Positions 32,687 to 41,601 of a stretch of 64,000 nucleotides of DNA are shown piece after piece. Every line of letters starts with the position of its first letter. Within the stretch, counting starts at the first letter, position 1. The translations under genes and the position numbers were made by a program. The notes under the pieces were generated by a model. That model saw nothing but the letters and a program-made list of their open reading frames with translations, had not been told where the DNA came from and did not search any database. The DNA is from Mesorhizobium sp. B2-3-12 (lineage in GTDB: Bacteria > Pseudomonadota > Alphaproteobacteria > Rhizobiales > Rhizobiaceae): contig NZ_VFVR01000007.1 in the NCBI RefSeq assembly GCF_006442205.1, positions 248,001 to 312,000 of the forward strand. Direction: 5' to 3'.

Positions 32687-33599
32687 TTGCGAATCCTTTG
32701 GACAGGGAAAAGGCCTTGCGAAAGACCAGCACGATGACAAGCGTTGCGACGAGCAGCGTGGTCGAGAGGGCAGCCGCGAAGGGCCAATCGAGAAGGACGG
32801 TCGCCTGCTGGCCGATCAGTGTCGCCACCATCATGGACCCTGATCCGCCGACCAGCGCGGGGGTGATGTAGAAGCCAAGAGCGAGGATGAAACACATGAC
32901 ACTGCCGGCGAAGACGCCGGGCAGGCTGAGCGGCAAGGTCACGCGCAAGAACGCTGTCGCCGGACCTGCCCCGAGGTTGCGTGCGGCAGGGACAAGCTCT
33001 CGCGGGATTGACCGAAGCGCCACGAAAATCGGCAGGATCATGAAAGGCAGCAGGACATGGGTCGTGGCCAGGATGACCGCTCCCTCATTGTACAGGAGCT
33101 TGACCGGCGCGTTGATAAGCCCAGCCTGCGCCATCAGCGTGTTGACGACGCCATTTCGCTGCAGAAGGACGATCCAGGCGTAGGAGCGGACAAGCACCGG
33201 CGACCAAAGAGCGATGAAGACGGCCGCCGCGGCAATTGTTGCCAGACGCCGGTTGAGGCTGGCCATGGCCAGTGCCACCGGATAACCGAGCACGAAACTA
33301 AGAATGCTGACGAGCAACGCGATGCGGAATGTTCGGGCCATTATGGCCAGATAGATCGGCTGCTCGACGATCTTCCTGTAGGCCGACAGATCAAGCGTCG
33401 GCATGAACAGGCTAAGCTTGATCAGCGCTCCTATCGGGTACAGGAAACCAACCGCCAGCAGCAGGAGCAGCGGTGCCGTCAGGGCAAGCGACAAAACCGG
33501 CGTGTAGCGGCTCGCGGTGCGTCCGCGTCGGGCGGATCTGAAACCGGCTGGTTTCACGGTTGGCGAAGGCCGCTCCGGACTGGCAAGCAGATCAGCCAT
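32676..33599 (-). CDS. ABC transporter permease, PotB-like
   Basis: 307 residues. A cytoplasmic basic start (RSARRGRTASRY) is followed by six transmembrane helices. The EAA-loop segment is LVPAARNLGAGPATAFLRVT, with LPLSLPGVFAGSV following. It begins 3 bases after the ATPase stop and overlaps the next permease by 11 bases, so the operon is tightly packed. Confidence 0.87.
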   Translation of the reverse strand: MADLLASPERPSPTVKPAGFRSARRGRTASRYTPVLSLALTAPLLLLLAVGFLYPIGALIKLSLFMPTLDLSAYRKIVEQPIYLAIMARTFRIALLVSILSFVLGYPVALAMASLNRRLATIAAAAVFIALWSPVLVRSYAWIVLLQRNGVVNTLMAQAGLINAPVKLLYNEGAVILATTHVLLPFMILPIFVALRSIPRELVPAARNLGAGPATAFLRVTLPLSLPGVFAGSVMCFILALGFYITPALVGGSGSMMVATLIGQQATVLLDWPFAAALSTTLLVATLVIVLVFRKAFSLSKGFASVD

Positions 33600-33601
33600 G
33601 G

Positions 33602-34705
33602 TCAGGCCTCAGGCGCGGCAAAGACATGGAACGCGTCCCTGGCGGCGTACAAGGTGACGCGCTCGTCGCGTGCGAAAGGTCCGACGTGGGTGGAGGTCGC
33701 CAGCTGAGCCTGCACCACCGGCTGGCCAAATGTCGCCAGGCGCAGGAGGTAAAGGCGGAAAGGGCCGACGAAGATTTCCGCCTCGACGGTGCCAGGAAGC
33801 GCCAGCGCGCCATCAGTCTTGGCGAAGGACAGGCTTTCGGGCCGCACCGCAAGCCGTACGGCACGGCCGCGCCGCAGCCGATCGGCACCATGCAGGGCAG
33901 GCGAGGGGACAGCGAGGGTAAGCGAGGTCGAGACGCGAATGTGGCAGGTGTCGGCATCGTCATGCTGGCATTCGCCATCGATGAAATTCATCTTCCCCAC
34001 GAACTGGGCGACAAAGGCCGACCGTGGCCGATGGTAGATGTCGCTCGGCGCGCCGACCTGAACCAGCGTGCCTCCCGCCATGACGGCCACCCGATCGGAC
34101 ATGGTCATGGCCTCGTCCTGATCGTGCGTCACATAGACAACGGTCGCCCCGAGCTTGGTCTGAATGCGTTTGATTTCGAGTTGCATGGCCTCGCGCAGGT
34201 TCTTGTCCAAGGCCCCCAGCGGTTCGTCCATCAGAAGAACGGGCGGTTCGCCAACCAGGGCGCGCGCCACGGCAACACGCTGCTGTTGACCTCCCGAGAG
34301 CTGGCTGGGGTAGCGCTCGTCGAAACCGACGAGCTGCACCAGCTCCATCATCTGTTTCACGCGATCCTTGATCGCCTCGCGCGCCAAACCGCGCATGCGC
34401 AGCGGGAAAGCGACGTTCTGAAGCACGGTCATATGGGGAAACAGCGCGTATTTCTGGAACACCATGCCGATGTTGCGCCGGTTCGGCGCCACACCGGTGA
34501 TGTCGTAACCGCCAATCGCAATCCGGCCAGCACTTGGCGGCTCGAACCCGGCAATCATTGTCAACAGGGTGGACTTTCCCGAGCCCGAAGGTCCCAGCAC
34601 TGAGACGAATTCGCCAGCGGCGATGTCGAAAGAGACGTTGTCGACAGCGGCGGCGCGGCCAAAGTGCTTGCTGAGGGATTGAAGGGAAAGCGATTGTCCA
34701 ATCAA
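33602..34705 (-). CDS. ABC transporter ATP-binding protein, PotA-like
   Basis: 367 residues. Walker A GPSGSGKST (about residues 39-47), signature LSGGQQQRVAVARAL, Walker B VLLMDEPLGALD and the switch His in YVTHDQDEAMT are all intact. The C-terminal 120 residues form a TOBE-type regulatory domain typical of importer ATPases (PotA, FbpC). First gene of the operon, divergent from the GntR regulator with about 230 bases between. Confidence 0.92.
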   Translation of the reverse strand: MIGQSLSLQSLSKHFGRAAAVDNVSFDIAAGEFVSVLGPSGSGKSTLLTMIAGFEPPSAGRIAIGGYDITGVAPNRRNIGMVFQKYALFPHMTVLQNVAFPLRMRGLAREAIKDRVKQMMELVQLVGFDERYPSQLSGGQQQRVAVARALVGEPPVLLMDEPLGALDKNLREAMQLEIKRIQTKLGATVVYVTHDQDEAMTMSDRVAVMAGGTLVQVGAPSDIYHRPRSAFVAQFVGKMNFIDGECQHDDADTCHIRVSTSLTLAVPSPALHGADRLRRGRAVRLAVRPESLSFAKTDGALALPGTVEAEIFVGPFRLYLLRLATFGQPVVQAQLATSTHVGPFARDERVTLYAARDAFHVFAAPEA

Positions 34706-34897
34706 GCTAAATGTCTCCCCGAAGATGTGAGCGCGCGAGTTTGCCGCGCCGGCCCGGATTCGCGATTTTCGTCATCAAGCGTTGCACGTGGCTGCCGCGG
34801 CTCAACTCGACCATCACAAGGCCTGAAGGAGAGACGCGAGACCCAATTTATGTTATGCAGATGTCACACTGGCTTTACCCAGGCTTCATAATCTAGT

Positions 34898-34908
34898 TTG
34901 ATGCAACA
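34898..34908. promoter_or_regulatory. Candidate GntR operator half, TTGATGCAACA
   Basis: The reverse complement TGTTGCATCAA differs by one base from TGTTGCGTCAA at 35654. It lies in the divergent promoter region between the ABC operon and the GntR gene. Confidence 0.45.
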
Positions 34909-34938
34909 AAAATATCACCCTGTCAACGCTGAGACTCT

Positions 34939-35646
34939 TTGATGATCACCTCGACCCAGTTCGTCGCTGAAGACGACAGGCAGCAACCCCGTCTGGGCGA
35001 TCGCGTCTACCAACAGATCAAGGAACGACTGATCAGAGGGGCGCATGGACCTGGCGACAAATTAACGGTTCGCGCGCTTGCCGAGGACCTGGGTGTCAGC
35101 TCGACGCCCGCACGCGATGCGATCAATCGCCTGGTTCTTGAGGGCGCCCTCGTTTACGCTGGCCCCAAGACGGTTATCGTTCCCTTCCTTGACGCTCAAG
35201 CTCTTGAAGAGATTACGCTTATGCGCCTTGCGCTCGAAGGCCTTGCCGCCGAGAAAGCCGCGGCACGGGTGAGCGGCGAGGACATCGATTTGCTCAGGGA
35301 GACCCAACTCCGCATCAATGCCGCTCTCGACCAAAGGCGCTACGCGGACGCGCTTTGGAGCAACAAGGAGTTCCATTTCGCCATCTACAGACTATGCGGC
35401 ATGCCGCACCTGCTGGCGACAATCGAGACCCTATGGCTCCGGATCGGCGCCTCCTTCAACGATCTCTACCCTGAATTCGCCGAAGCCAAATACGGCGTAC
35501 ACAACCATATGGCGGCGATGGAGGGTTTGGCTGAAGGCGACAGCGGCGCCGTTCGCGCCGCCATAGAAAGTGACATTCGGGATGGTTATCGACGCTTGAA
35601 ACGCGCAGATCGAGAGCGCACGAGCGCTCAAACGCGGCCAGACTGA
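34939..35646 (+). CDS. GntR-family regulator, FadR/FCD type
   Basis: 235 residues. The N-terminal winged helix (LGDRVYQQIKERLIRGAHGP, then TVRALAEDLGVSSTPARDAI) is followed by an FCD helical ligand-binding domain (LMRLALEGLAAEKAAARVSG, LWSNKEFHFAIYRLCGMPHL, HNHMAAMEGLAEGD). FCD domains usually bind small organic acids through conserved Asp/His residues; the HxxxHMAAM-like end is present in part. Located between the divergent importer operon and the enzyme genes, it probably controls both. Confidence 0.9.
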   Translation: MMITSTQFVAEDDRQQPRLGDRVYQQIKERLIRGAHGPGDKLTVRALAEDLGVSSTPARDAINRLVLEGALVYAGPKTVIVPFLDAQALEEITLMRLALEGLAAEKAAARVSGEDIDLLRETQLRINAALDQRRYADALWSNKEFHFAIYRLCGMPHLLATIETLWLRIGASFNDLYPEFAEAKYGVHNHMAAMEGLAEGDSGAVRAAIESDIRDGYRRLKRADRERTSAQTRPD

Positions 35647-35653
35647 CATTTTA

Positions 35654-35704
35654 TGTTGCGTCAATGCGATTTGTGTGATTTTTGTTGCAACATAATCTTG
35701 CAAC
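35654..35704. promoter_or_regulatory. Cluster of TGTTGC-type sites before the aminotransferase
   Basis: TGTTGCGTCAA (35654-35664) and TGTTGCAACA (35683-35692). The second extends to a perfect inverted repeat GTTGCAA-N7-TTGCAAC (35684-35704), directly before the ribosome-binding site of the gene at 35720. Probable regulator binding region. Confidence 0.55.
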
Positions 35705-35719
35705 AGGGAGAGAGCCACA

Positions 35720-37051
35720 ATGATCGCGCAGAACCTGCCGTGGCGGGGGAACCGCCAGGTGTCGGCCGAGCTTTACGACCGTGGGCTCGCCGTCTTTCCA
35801 GACGGCACGACGCGGATCACCGTCGAGCGCGACCCGACCCCGCGCTACATCAAGGCAGGGAAAGGAGCCTATCTTGAGGACGTCGACGGCAACCGGCTCC
35901 TCGACCTGAACAACAACTTCACCACCCTCATTCACGGACACGCCTTCGGGCCGGTAACCGAAGCGGTTTCATCACAGCTTGCCCGGGGCAGCTGTTTTGC
36001 CAACCCGACCGAGCATGAAATCAACCTTGCCGAGCTTTTGATCGATCGCATCCCCTCGATCGAGCGTGTCCGCTTCGTCAACAGCGGCACCGAGGCGGTG
36101 ATGTTCGCGATCAAGGCGGCTCGGGCGTTCACGGGCAGGCCTGGGGTCGCGCGCATAGAGGGCGCCTTTCACGGTGCCTATGACTGGGCCGAGATAGGCC
36201 AGGCCGGGACCCCCGCCAATTGGGGGGCCCCGGAAGATCCGGCCCCGGTCCCGCTCTATGCCGGTGTTCCTTCAAGCGTCGCGGACGATGTGCTGGTCTT
36301 GCGGTTCAATGATGTCGAGGGGCTGCAGCGCCTGGAGGACGCCGCCGAGAGATTGTCCTGCGTCCTCATCGACCCGATGCCCAGCCGCGCAGGCTTGATC
36401 GCGGCCGTTCCCGACTTCCTGAAGGCGCTGACGGCGATGGCGCGCCGCAACGACATCCTTCTCGTTGCCGACGAAGTGCTCAACCTGCGCCAGGGTTATC
36501 ACGGCGCCTCGGCGCGATACGGGCTCAAGCCCGACCTTGTCGCCATGGGCAAGATCATCGGCGGCGGCTTTCCAATCGGCGCCATCGGCGGCCGCGAGGA
36601 CGTCATGCGGGTCTTCGGTACGCAACACGGCAAGGCGAGATTGCCGCAAGGCGGTACGTTCTCCGCCAACGCCGTTTCCATGCTTGCCGGCTACGTCGCG
36701 ATGCAGGCGTTGACTGAGGACGAATTCGATCGGCTGGATCAGCTGGGCGAGAAAATCAGGACGGGCCTGATCGAAGCGATCAAGCGCCACGGCGCGGCGT
36801 TCGCGGTGACCGGCGCGGCCTCGCTGTTCCGGATTCATCCGAAACAAAAACCGCCCCGCGAGTTTCGCGACGCCTTCTGCACCCCCGACGAGGCAGTCCG
36901 ATCGACTGAACTCCAGCGCCATTTCCTGGCCCACGGCATTCTCCTGCCCGGTGGCGCGGCAGCATCACTGTCGACGGCCATGGGCATGGCGGAAGCAACC
37001 ATGATCGTCGATTGCTTCGACGATTTTCTCAGCCAAGCCAATCAGCATTGA
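35720..37051 (+). CDS. Class-III PLP aminotransferase / glutamate-1-semialdehyde aminomutase-like
   Basis: 443 residues, with SD AGGGAGAG. FVNSGTEAVMFAIKAARAFT and RIEGAFHGAYDWAE bind PLP phosphate and substrate. LLVADEVLNLRQGYHG has the PLP-nitrogen Asp, and LVAMGKIIGGGFPIGAIGG has the Schiff-base Lys (about residue 275). It resembles glutamate-1-semialdehyde 2,1-aminomutases more than omega-aminotransferases, but it is embedded in a catabolic locus, so heme synthesis is unlikely. It probably moves or removes an amino group of the imported compound. Confidence 0.85.
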   Translation: MIAQNLPWRGNRQVSAELYDRGLAVFPDGTTRITVERDPTPRYIKAGKGAYLEDVDGNRLLDLNNNFTTLIHGHAFGPVTEAVSSQLARGSCFANPTEHEINLAELLIDRIPSIERVRFVNSGTEAVMFAIKAARAFTGRPGVARIEGAFHGAYDWAEIGQAGTPANWGAPEDPAPVPLYAGVPSSVADDVLVLRFNDVEGLQRLEDAAERLSCVLIDPMPSRAGLIAAVPDFLKALTAMARRNDILLVADEVLNLRQGYHGASARYGLKPDLVAMGKIIGGGFPIGAIGGREDVMRVFGTQHGKARLPQGGTFSANAVSMLAGYVAMQALTEDEFDRLDQLGEKIRTGLIEAIKRHGAAFAVTGAASLFRIHPKQKPPREFRDAFCTPDEAVRSTELQRHFLAHGILLPGGAAASLSTAMGMAEATMIVDCFDDFLSQANQH

Positions 37052-37061
37052 AGTGGGATAC

Positions 37062-38777
37062 ATGTCAGCAGATCTATCCAATACAGTTGCCGGCCGCATA
37101 GCGCTTGCCCTCAAACGCCATGACGTCTCCCATATATTTGCCCAGAGCCTGCCATCCGCGGTTATCTTGGCGGCCGAAGCCCTTGGCATCCGGCAGGTCG
37201 CTTACCGCCAGGAGAACATGGGCGGCGCGATGGCGGACGGATATGCCCGCCGCTCCGGCAAGGTCGGCGTCGTGGCCGCGCAAAACGGACCGGCGGCCAC
37301 GCTTCTGGTTCCTCCGCTGGCCGAGGCTCTCAAGGCCAGCATCCCGATCGTCGCGCTCGTTCAGGATGTCGAGCGCAACCAGGCCGATCGCAACGCTTTC
37401 CAGGAGCTCGATCATTTGAGCCTGTTTCAATCCTGCACCAAATGGGCGCGCAAGGTCGTGGTGCCCGAGCGCATCGAGGACTATATCGACACAGCATTTG
37501 CCGTTGCCGGTTCAGGGCGCCCCGGCCCAACGGTGCTGGTCTTGCCGGCGGACCTGTTGCGGTCGGCCTGGACGGGCACCGACTTCACGCGGACCGCGAA
37601 CCTCGGACACTGGCCCATCGACCGGTTGCGTCCGTCCGACCAGGATATCGCCGCGGCCGCAAGGCTATTGAGCACGGCGCGTCTTCCCGTCGTGATCGCG
37701 GGCGGTGGTGTGCATGCGAGCGGAGCTTCAGGGGAACTCTCTTTGCTTCAGGACGAATGTGCAATTCCCGTTTTTACGACGTTCATGGGTAAGGGGGCGG
37801 TCGATGAGTTTCATGAGCTCTCGGCGGGTGTCCTCGGATCGCTTGTCGGCCCTTCGTCACTCGGCCGTCATTCGCTGGAGCTTCTGAAAGAGGCGGACGT
37901 CGTTTTGCTGGTCGGAACCCGAACCAACCAGAACGGCACGGACAGCTGGACCCAGATATCCGCGGACAAGGCCATCATCCACATTGACGTGGATCCGGCG
38001 GAAGTGGGGCGCACCTACGAGGCACGGATAAGGCTGGTCGGCGATGCAACTGAGACGTTGCGCGCGTTGCGCGGCGCCCTTTGCCGGACGGACCTTTCCG
38101 GCCGCAGCGCCGGCAGGGTCGTGATGGCCAATCGTATCGGTCGTTTCTGGAGTTTGTTTAACGAGGAGCGCCGAATTCGCCTGGAAGGCCGTCAGGGTCC
38201 CATCCGCCCCGAAGGAGTTATGGTCGAATTGCAGGCGCAGCTAACCCCTGAAACAACCGTCGTTGCCGACGCCAGTTACTCATCGATGTGGGTTTGCGGC
38301 CAATTGCGCGCCTTGTCGCCCGGCATGCGTTTCCTGACGCCTCGCGGGCTGGCGGGCCTGGGCTGGGGGATTCCCCTTGCGATTGGGGCCAAGGTGGCGC
38401 GACCGGACCATCCTGTCGTCGTGCTGGTCGGCGACGGCGGATTTGCGCACAGCTGGGCAGAGCTTGAGACCATGGTGCGCAGCAATCTTCCGATCACGAT
38501 CGTCGTGCTCAACAATGGCATTCTCGGCTTTCAACGCGATGCCGAGTCGGTCAAGTTTGGTGCTTATACGAGCGCCTGCCACCTGGGTCCGGTCGATCAT
38601 GCAATGATCGCCAAGGCCTGCGGCTGTTCGTCGGTCAGACTTGAAGCGGCTGATCAGCTCGCCGATGCCTTGCGGAAAGGTTTGGCGTCAAAATCTCCAT
38701 TTTTGATCGAAGTCATGACAGATCCTGCCGCCCATCCGCCTTTGTCGCTCTTTGCAACCGTCGACGCAGCAGCATGA
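37062..38777 (+). CDS. Thiamine-pyrophosphate enzyme, acetolactate-synthase-like
   Basis: 571 residues from the ATG at 37062 (GTG at 37053 possible). The three-domain TPP fold is clear: catalytic Glu in YRQENMGGAMADGYAR (about residue 50), a central FAD/NAD-like domain (LLVGTRTNQNG), and the TPP-binding motif GDGGFAHSWAELETMVRSNL ... LNNGILGF. Related enzymes include acetolactate synthases, benzoylformate and oxalyl-CoA decarboxylases and glyoxylate carboligase. It lies 10 bases after the aminotransferase and overlaps the SDR by 4 bases, so it probably decarboxylates or condenses a keto acid made upstream. Confidence 0.88.
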   Translation: MSADLSNTVAGRIALALKRHDVSHIFAQSLPSAVILAAEALGIRQVAYRQENMGGAMADGYARRSGKVGVVAAQNGPAATLLVPPLAEALKASIPIVALVQDVERNQADRNAFQELDHLSLFQSCTKWARKVVVPERIEDYIDTAFAVAGSGRPGPTVLVLPADLLRSAWTGTDFTRTANLGHWPIDRLRPSDQDIAAAARLLSTARLPVVIAGGGVHASGASGELSLLQDECAIPVFTTFMGKGAVDEFHELSAGVLGSLVGPSSLGRHSLELLKEADVVLLVGTRTNQNGTDSWTQISADKAIIHIDVDPAEVGRTYEARIRLVGDATETLRALRGALCRTDLSGRSAGRVVMANRIGRFWSLFNEERRIRLEGRQGPIRPEGVMVELQAQLTPETTVVADASYSSMWVCGQLRALSPGMRFLTPRGLAGLGWGIPLAIGAKVARPDHPVVVLVGDGGFAHSWAELETMVRSNLPITIVVLNNGILGFQRDAESVKFGAYTSACHLGPVDHAMIAKACGCSSVRLEAADQLADALRKGLASKSPFLIEVMTDPAAHPPLSLFATVDAAA

Positions 38778-39553
38778 CAATCCCTGGCAGTCAATCGCAA
38801 GTGGCCGTCATCACCGGCGGCACCTCCGGTATAGGGCTGGCCACCGCCCGCCGGCTTCTGGCGCGCGATCACAAGGTTGCGGTGTTCAGCCAGCGAAGCG
38901 AAAGCGTAGACGCGGCGCGCGAGGAACTGACCAGGGAATTTGGTCACGAGAGGGTCATTGCCCGATCTGTCGATTTGGCCGTGCCGGCGCAGATCGACGC
39001 ATTCTTCCGCGACCTTCGCGCGATCTGGGGCCACCCGACCGTGTTGGTCTGCAATGCCGGGGTCTCGCCGAAGGGGCCGGACGGCGCCACCGTCTTTCAT
39101 GATATCGAATTGGCGGAGTGGAACGAGGTGCTGGCGGTCAATCTGACCGGAGCGATGCTTTGCTGTCAGGCGGTTTGCCCAGCCATGATGGAACGGCGAT
39201 TTGGACGCATCGTCATGATCGGCTCCGTCGCTTCGCGGACGAGGCCCAAGATTGCAGGCGCAAGCTACGTGGCATCAAAGGCAGCATTGTCGGGTCTGGC
39301 AAGGTCGTTGGTAAGCACCTACGCTCCCTACGGCATCACCTCGAATCTGGTCGCTCCCGGGCGCATCGCGACCAATATGGCCGGAGAGCCGGACTCACCC
39401 ACCAACAGGGCAGCGCTGGCTGCGATTCCGTCAGGCCGGCTCGGCCAGCCTGACGATGTCGCGGCGGTCGTTGAGTTCCTGATCTCTCAGGAAGCAGGAT
39501 TTGTGAATGGCGCAATTATTGACATCAACGGCGGCGAATTCATCCCGGTCTAG
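38774..39553 (+). CDS. Short-chain dehydrogenase/reductase
   Basis: 259 residues. TGGTSGIGLATA is the cofactor motif TGxxxGIG, CNAG is the second, SVASRTRP contains the catalytic-region Ser, and YVASKAALSG contains YxxxK. The C-terminus VNGAIIDINGGEFIPV is typical of classical SDRs. It overlaps the TPP enzyme by 4 bases. It probably reduces or oxidises the aldehyde or ketone formed upstream. Confidence 0.92.
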   Translation: MTIPGSQSQVAVITGGTSGIGLATARRLLARDHKVAVFSQRSESVDAAREELTREFGHERVIARSVDLAVPAQIDAFFRDLRAIWGHPTVLVCNAGVSPKGPDGATVFHDIELAEWNEVLAVNLTGAMLCCQAVCPAMMERRFGRIVMIGSVASRTRPKIAGASYVASKAALSGLARSLVSTYAPYGITSNLVAPGRIATNMAGEPDSPTNRAALAAIPSGRLGQPDDVAAVVEFLISQEAGFVNGAIIDINGGEFIPV

Positions 39554-39596
39554 GGTCCAGCCAGGGATGCCGATGCCGAACGCAAGTGAGGCGTAA

Positions 39597-40304
39597 ATGA
39601 AACCTGTCGTGGTCTTAAACTCCGTGGACGCCGAGTTCTGCCTCCTCCTTCAGTACATCCTTGAAGCCGAAGGGTACGCCGTTTGTCTTGCCACCAGACC
39701 CGACCATGTCCTCCGTCTTGCGCATCATTCCGGGACCCGCGCCATTCTCCTGGATTGCTCCCAGGACGTTCGTGCGATTTGCGAAGGTCTGAAGCAGAAC
39801 GGCCTCGACGAGCGCGTGCCGATCGCAGCGCTCGTCGGCGCCGACAGCAATTATCACATCGACCTGATCGAAGCAGGAATCGATGAAAGTCTGGTGCGCC
39901 CCTTGGCGCCCGCGCGCCTTCTTCACTTTCTGAAAGCGGCTGCTGCCCGTAACTCATCTTATGAAGAGGGCCGGGAACGACAGCTCGACATCAAAGTGAA
40001 TCCGGCACGCCAGTATGCGTGGTGTAACGGTCAGCAACTCAATCTGGCGCCAATTGGATTCCGGCTGCTCCAGCATTTTGTCCGGTTTCCCGACACCGTG
40101 CACAGCCGCCCAACCCTGATCGCCGCCGCATGGCGCGGAACCGGGCGCGTCAACGCACGCACGGTCGACGCCCATATCGCACGCTTGCGACAAGCCCTGC
40201 GGTCATCGAGCGGCCACGATGCAATACGAGCCATAAGATCCGAAGGATATATGCTGGAGGCCGGCCGCTATCGCGCCGCGCCCACGGTCGATCCGGTCGC
40301 GTGA
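39597..40304 (+). CDS. Atypical OmpR/PhoB-type response regulator, paralogue of 13182
   Basis: 235 residues. The receiver-like domain keeps RAILLDCSQD with Asp at the phosphoacceptor position, but has NSVD where the acidic pair is expected, and LVRPLAP with Arg in place of the essential Lys. The C-terminal winged helix is normal (RPTLIAAAWRGTGRVNARTV, then DAHIARLRQALR). It lies 43 bases after the SDR and may be co-transcribed with the enzymes. No sensor kinase is nearby. Shares LLDC and overall layout with the regulator at 13182. Confidence 0.8.
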   Translation: MKPVVVLNSVDAEFCLLLQYILEAEGYAVCLATRPDHVLRLAHHSGTRAILLDCSQDVRAICEGLKQNGLDERVPIAALVGADSNYHIDLIEAGIDESLVRPLAPARLLHFLKAAAARNSSYEEGRERQLDIKVNPARQYAWCNGQQLNLAPIGFRLLQHFVRFPDTVHSRPTLIAAAWRGTGRVNARTVDAHIARLRQALRSSSGHDAIRAIRSEGYMLEAGRYRAAPTVDPVA

Positions 40305-40527
40305 AACGCCTAGGACTCGCCGGCGCGGTGTTCGAGCTGCCGGATGCGTTCGAAGATCGCTTCGTGATCAAAAAGCGCCGGGCCCCGCTCCTTCCGGCTT
40401 CGATCGCGGACGCCAGGGGCGGATCCAGGCGAGGCAGACCTGCATTTGTTTCCGCAAGTTGACGATTACGACGGCAATTCCAACCAACCAAAATACCAAG
40501 CGGACTCTTTCCTACGGGGAGCCACAC

Positions 40528-41211
40528 ATGATTGAATCCTTTAGTTATAGAAATGAACCACAACAGGACGAGCTTTCAGGCTTGATCGCAAAAGAAATCC
40601 AACGCGTTCTGGTCCGCTACAATGAGATTGCGAAGGCTCGCGGTTCAATCTCATCGCTCATGGGGAGGGGCAATGTTGGCGTTGCCAATTTGCCATTGTA
40701 CCAACAAGCCATTCATGCCGATCTGGCCGACCTAGCCTCGGAATTTGTTGGCAGGCTCGCAGCCGAAGCGGCGCGACATTTCGATGCCAGCATCCGTGAG
40801 GCAACTCCCCTCGAGGCGCGAACCGCGGGCGGGCCGCGGTGTGCCGTTCGAACGCCGCCAGACGATTCCATGCGCATTGAAGACTGGGCAGGTCAGGTTG
40901 CAGGGCCAACATATCTGGAAGAACGCTTTGGCATACCGCGGTCAACATTGCATTGGTGGCAGCGGCACAACGACGTGATCGCATTGCGAAAAGGTGCGCG
41001 CAAGCACGTGTTCCCCTTGGCTCAGTTCGTCGACGGCAGGCCTGCGTCCGGAATTCGGCAAGTGCTTTCTTTGAGCGACAAACCCAGACTGGCATGGCTC
41101 TGGCTGATCCAGCCATCGCCTCCTCTGGATGACCGCGTTCCCATAGAAATGCTCAGACAAGACCTGACTGAAGACGTCGTCCTGGCCGCACGGGATTTTT
41201 TCTCGACATAA
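40528..41211 (+). CDS. Putative DNA-binding protein, Xre/MbcA/ParS-like C-terminus
   Basis: 227 residues from the ATG at 40528, preceded by an SD-like GGGGAG. The middle part YLEERFGIPRSTLHWWQRHN looks like a helix-turn-helix. The end (LAWLWLIQPSPPLDDRVPIE, MLRQDLTEDVVLAARDFF) resembles the DUF2384/MbcA-ParS antitoxin toxin-binding domain. No RES-type toxin gene follows, so if it is an antitoxin it is solitary. The N-terminal 100 residues are helical and unrecognised. Confidence 0.6.
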   Translation: MIESFSYRNEPQQDELSGLIAKEIQRVLVRYNEIAKARGSISSLMGRGNVGVANLPLYQQAIHADLADLASEFVGRLAAEAARHFDASIREATPLEARTAGGPRCAVRTPPDDSMRIEDWAGQVAGPTYLEERFGIPRSTLHWWQRHNDVIALRKGARKHVFPLAQFVDGRPASGIRQVLSLSDKPRLAWLWLIQPSPPLDDRVPIEMLRQDLTEDVVLAARDFFST

Positions 41212-41601
41212 CGCCGGGCTGACGAGCCAGCTGCCAATCAATGCTCCGTCGATCAGTTGGCCACGGTACCCGCCTGTGCGGGCGCGCCCACTATATGGCG
41301 CGCATCCTGCAGTCTTGACTGCCATATATGGCAACCATGTTTAATTGTCCAGTTCGTACAACAAGTATAAATTGTGCAGATAGTCCGAGTTTTACCAATA
41401 AACTTGTTGTATAACTGCAACGTTACTTGCAAAATCGGGCGATATCCGCGCTTGCGAGCTTGAAACCATCCATGGTGATCGATAGCACACGGACTGCGAG
41501 GAGCTGCGCAATGCGTGGTGTCTCGGATTGTGGGGAACGGGAGGGATGCGGTCGTCGGGAACGACACCCCTGCCTTTTTAATCTTGTGACTGGAGATCAA
41601 A
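41212..41601. other. AT-richer leader of the porin gene with a perfect palindrome
   Basis: 390 bases with no gene. GCCATATATGGC at 41320-41331 is a perfect 12-base palindrome, and the region 41335-41425 is AT-rich and likely holds the porin promoter. A long untranslated leader precedes the ATG at 41602. Confidence 0.4.
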
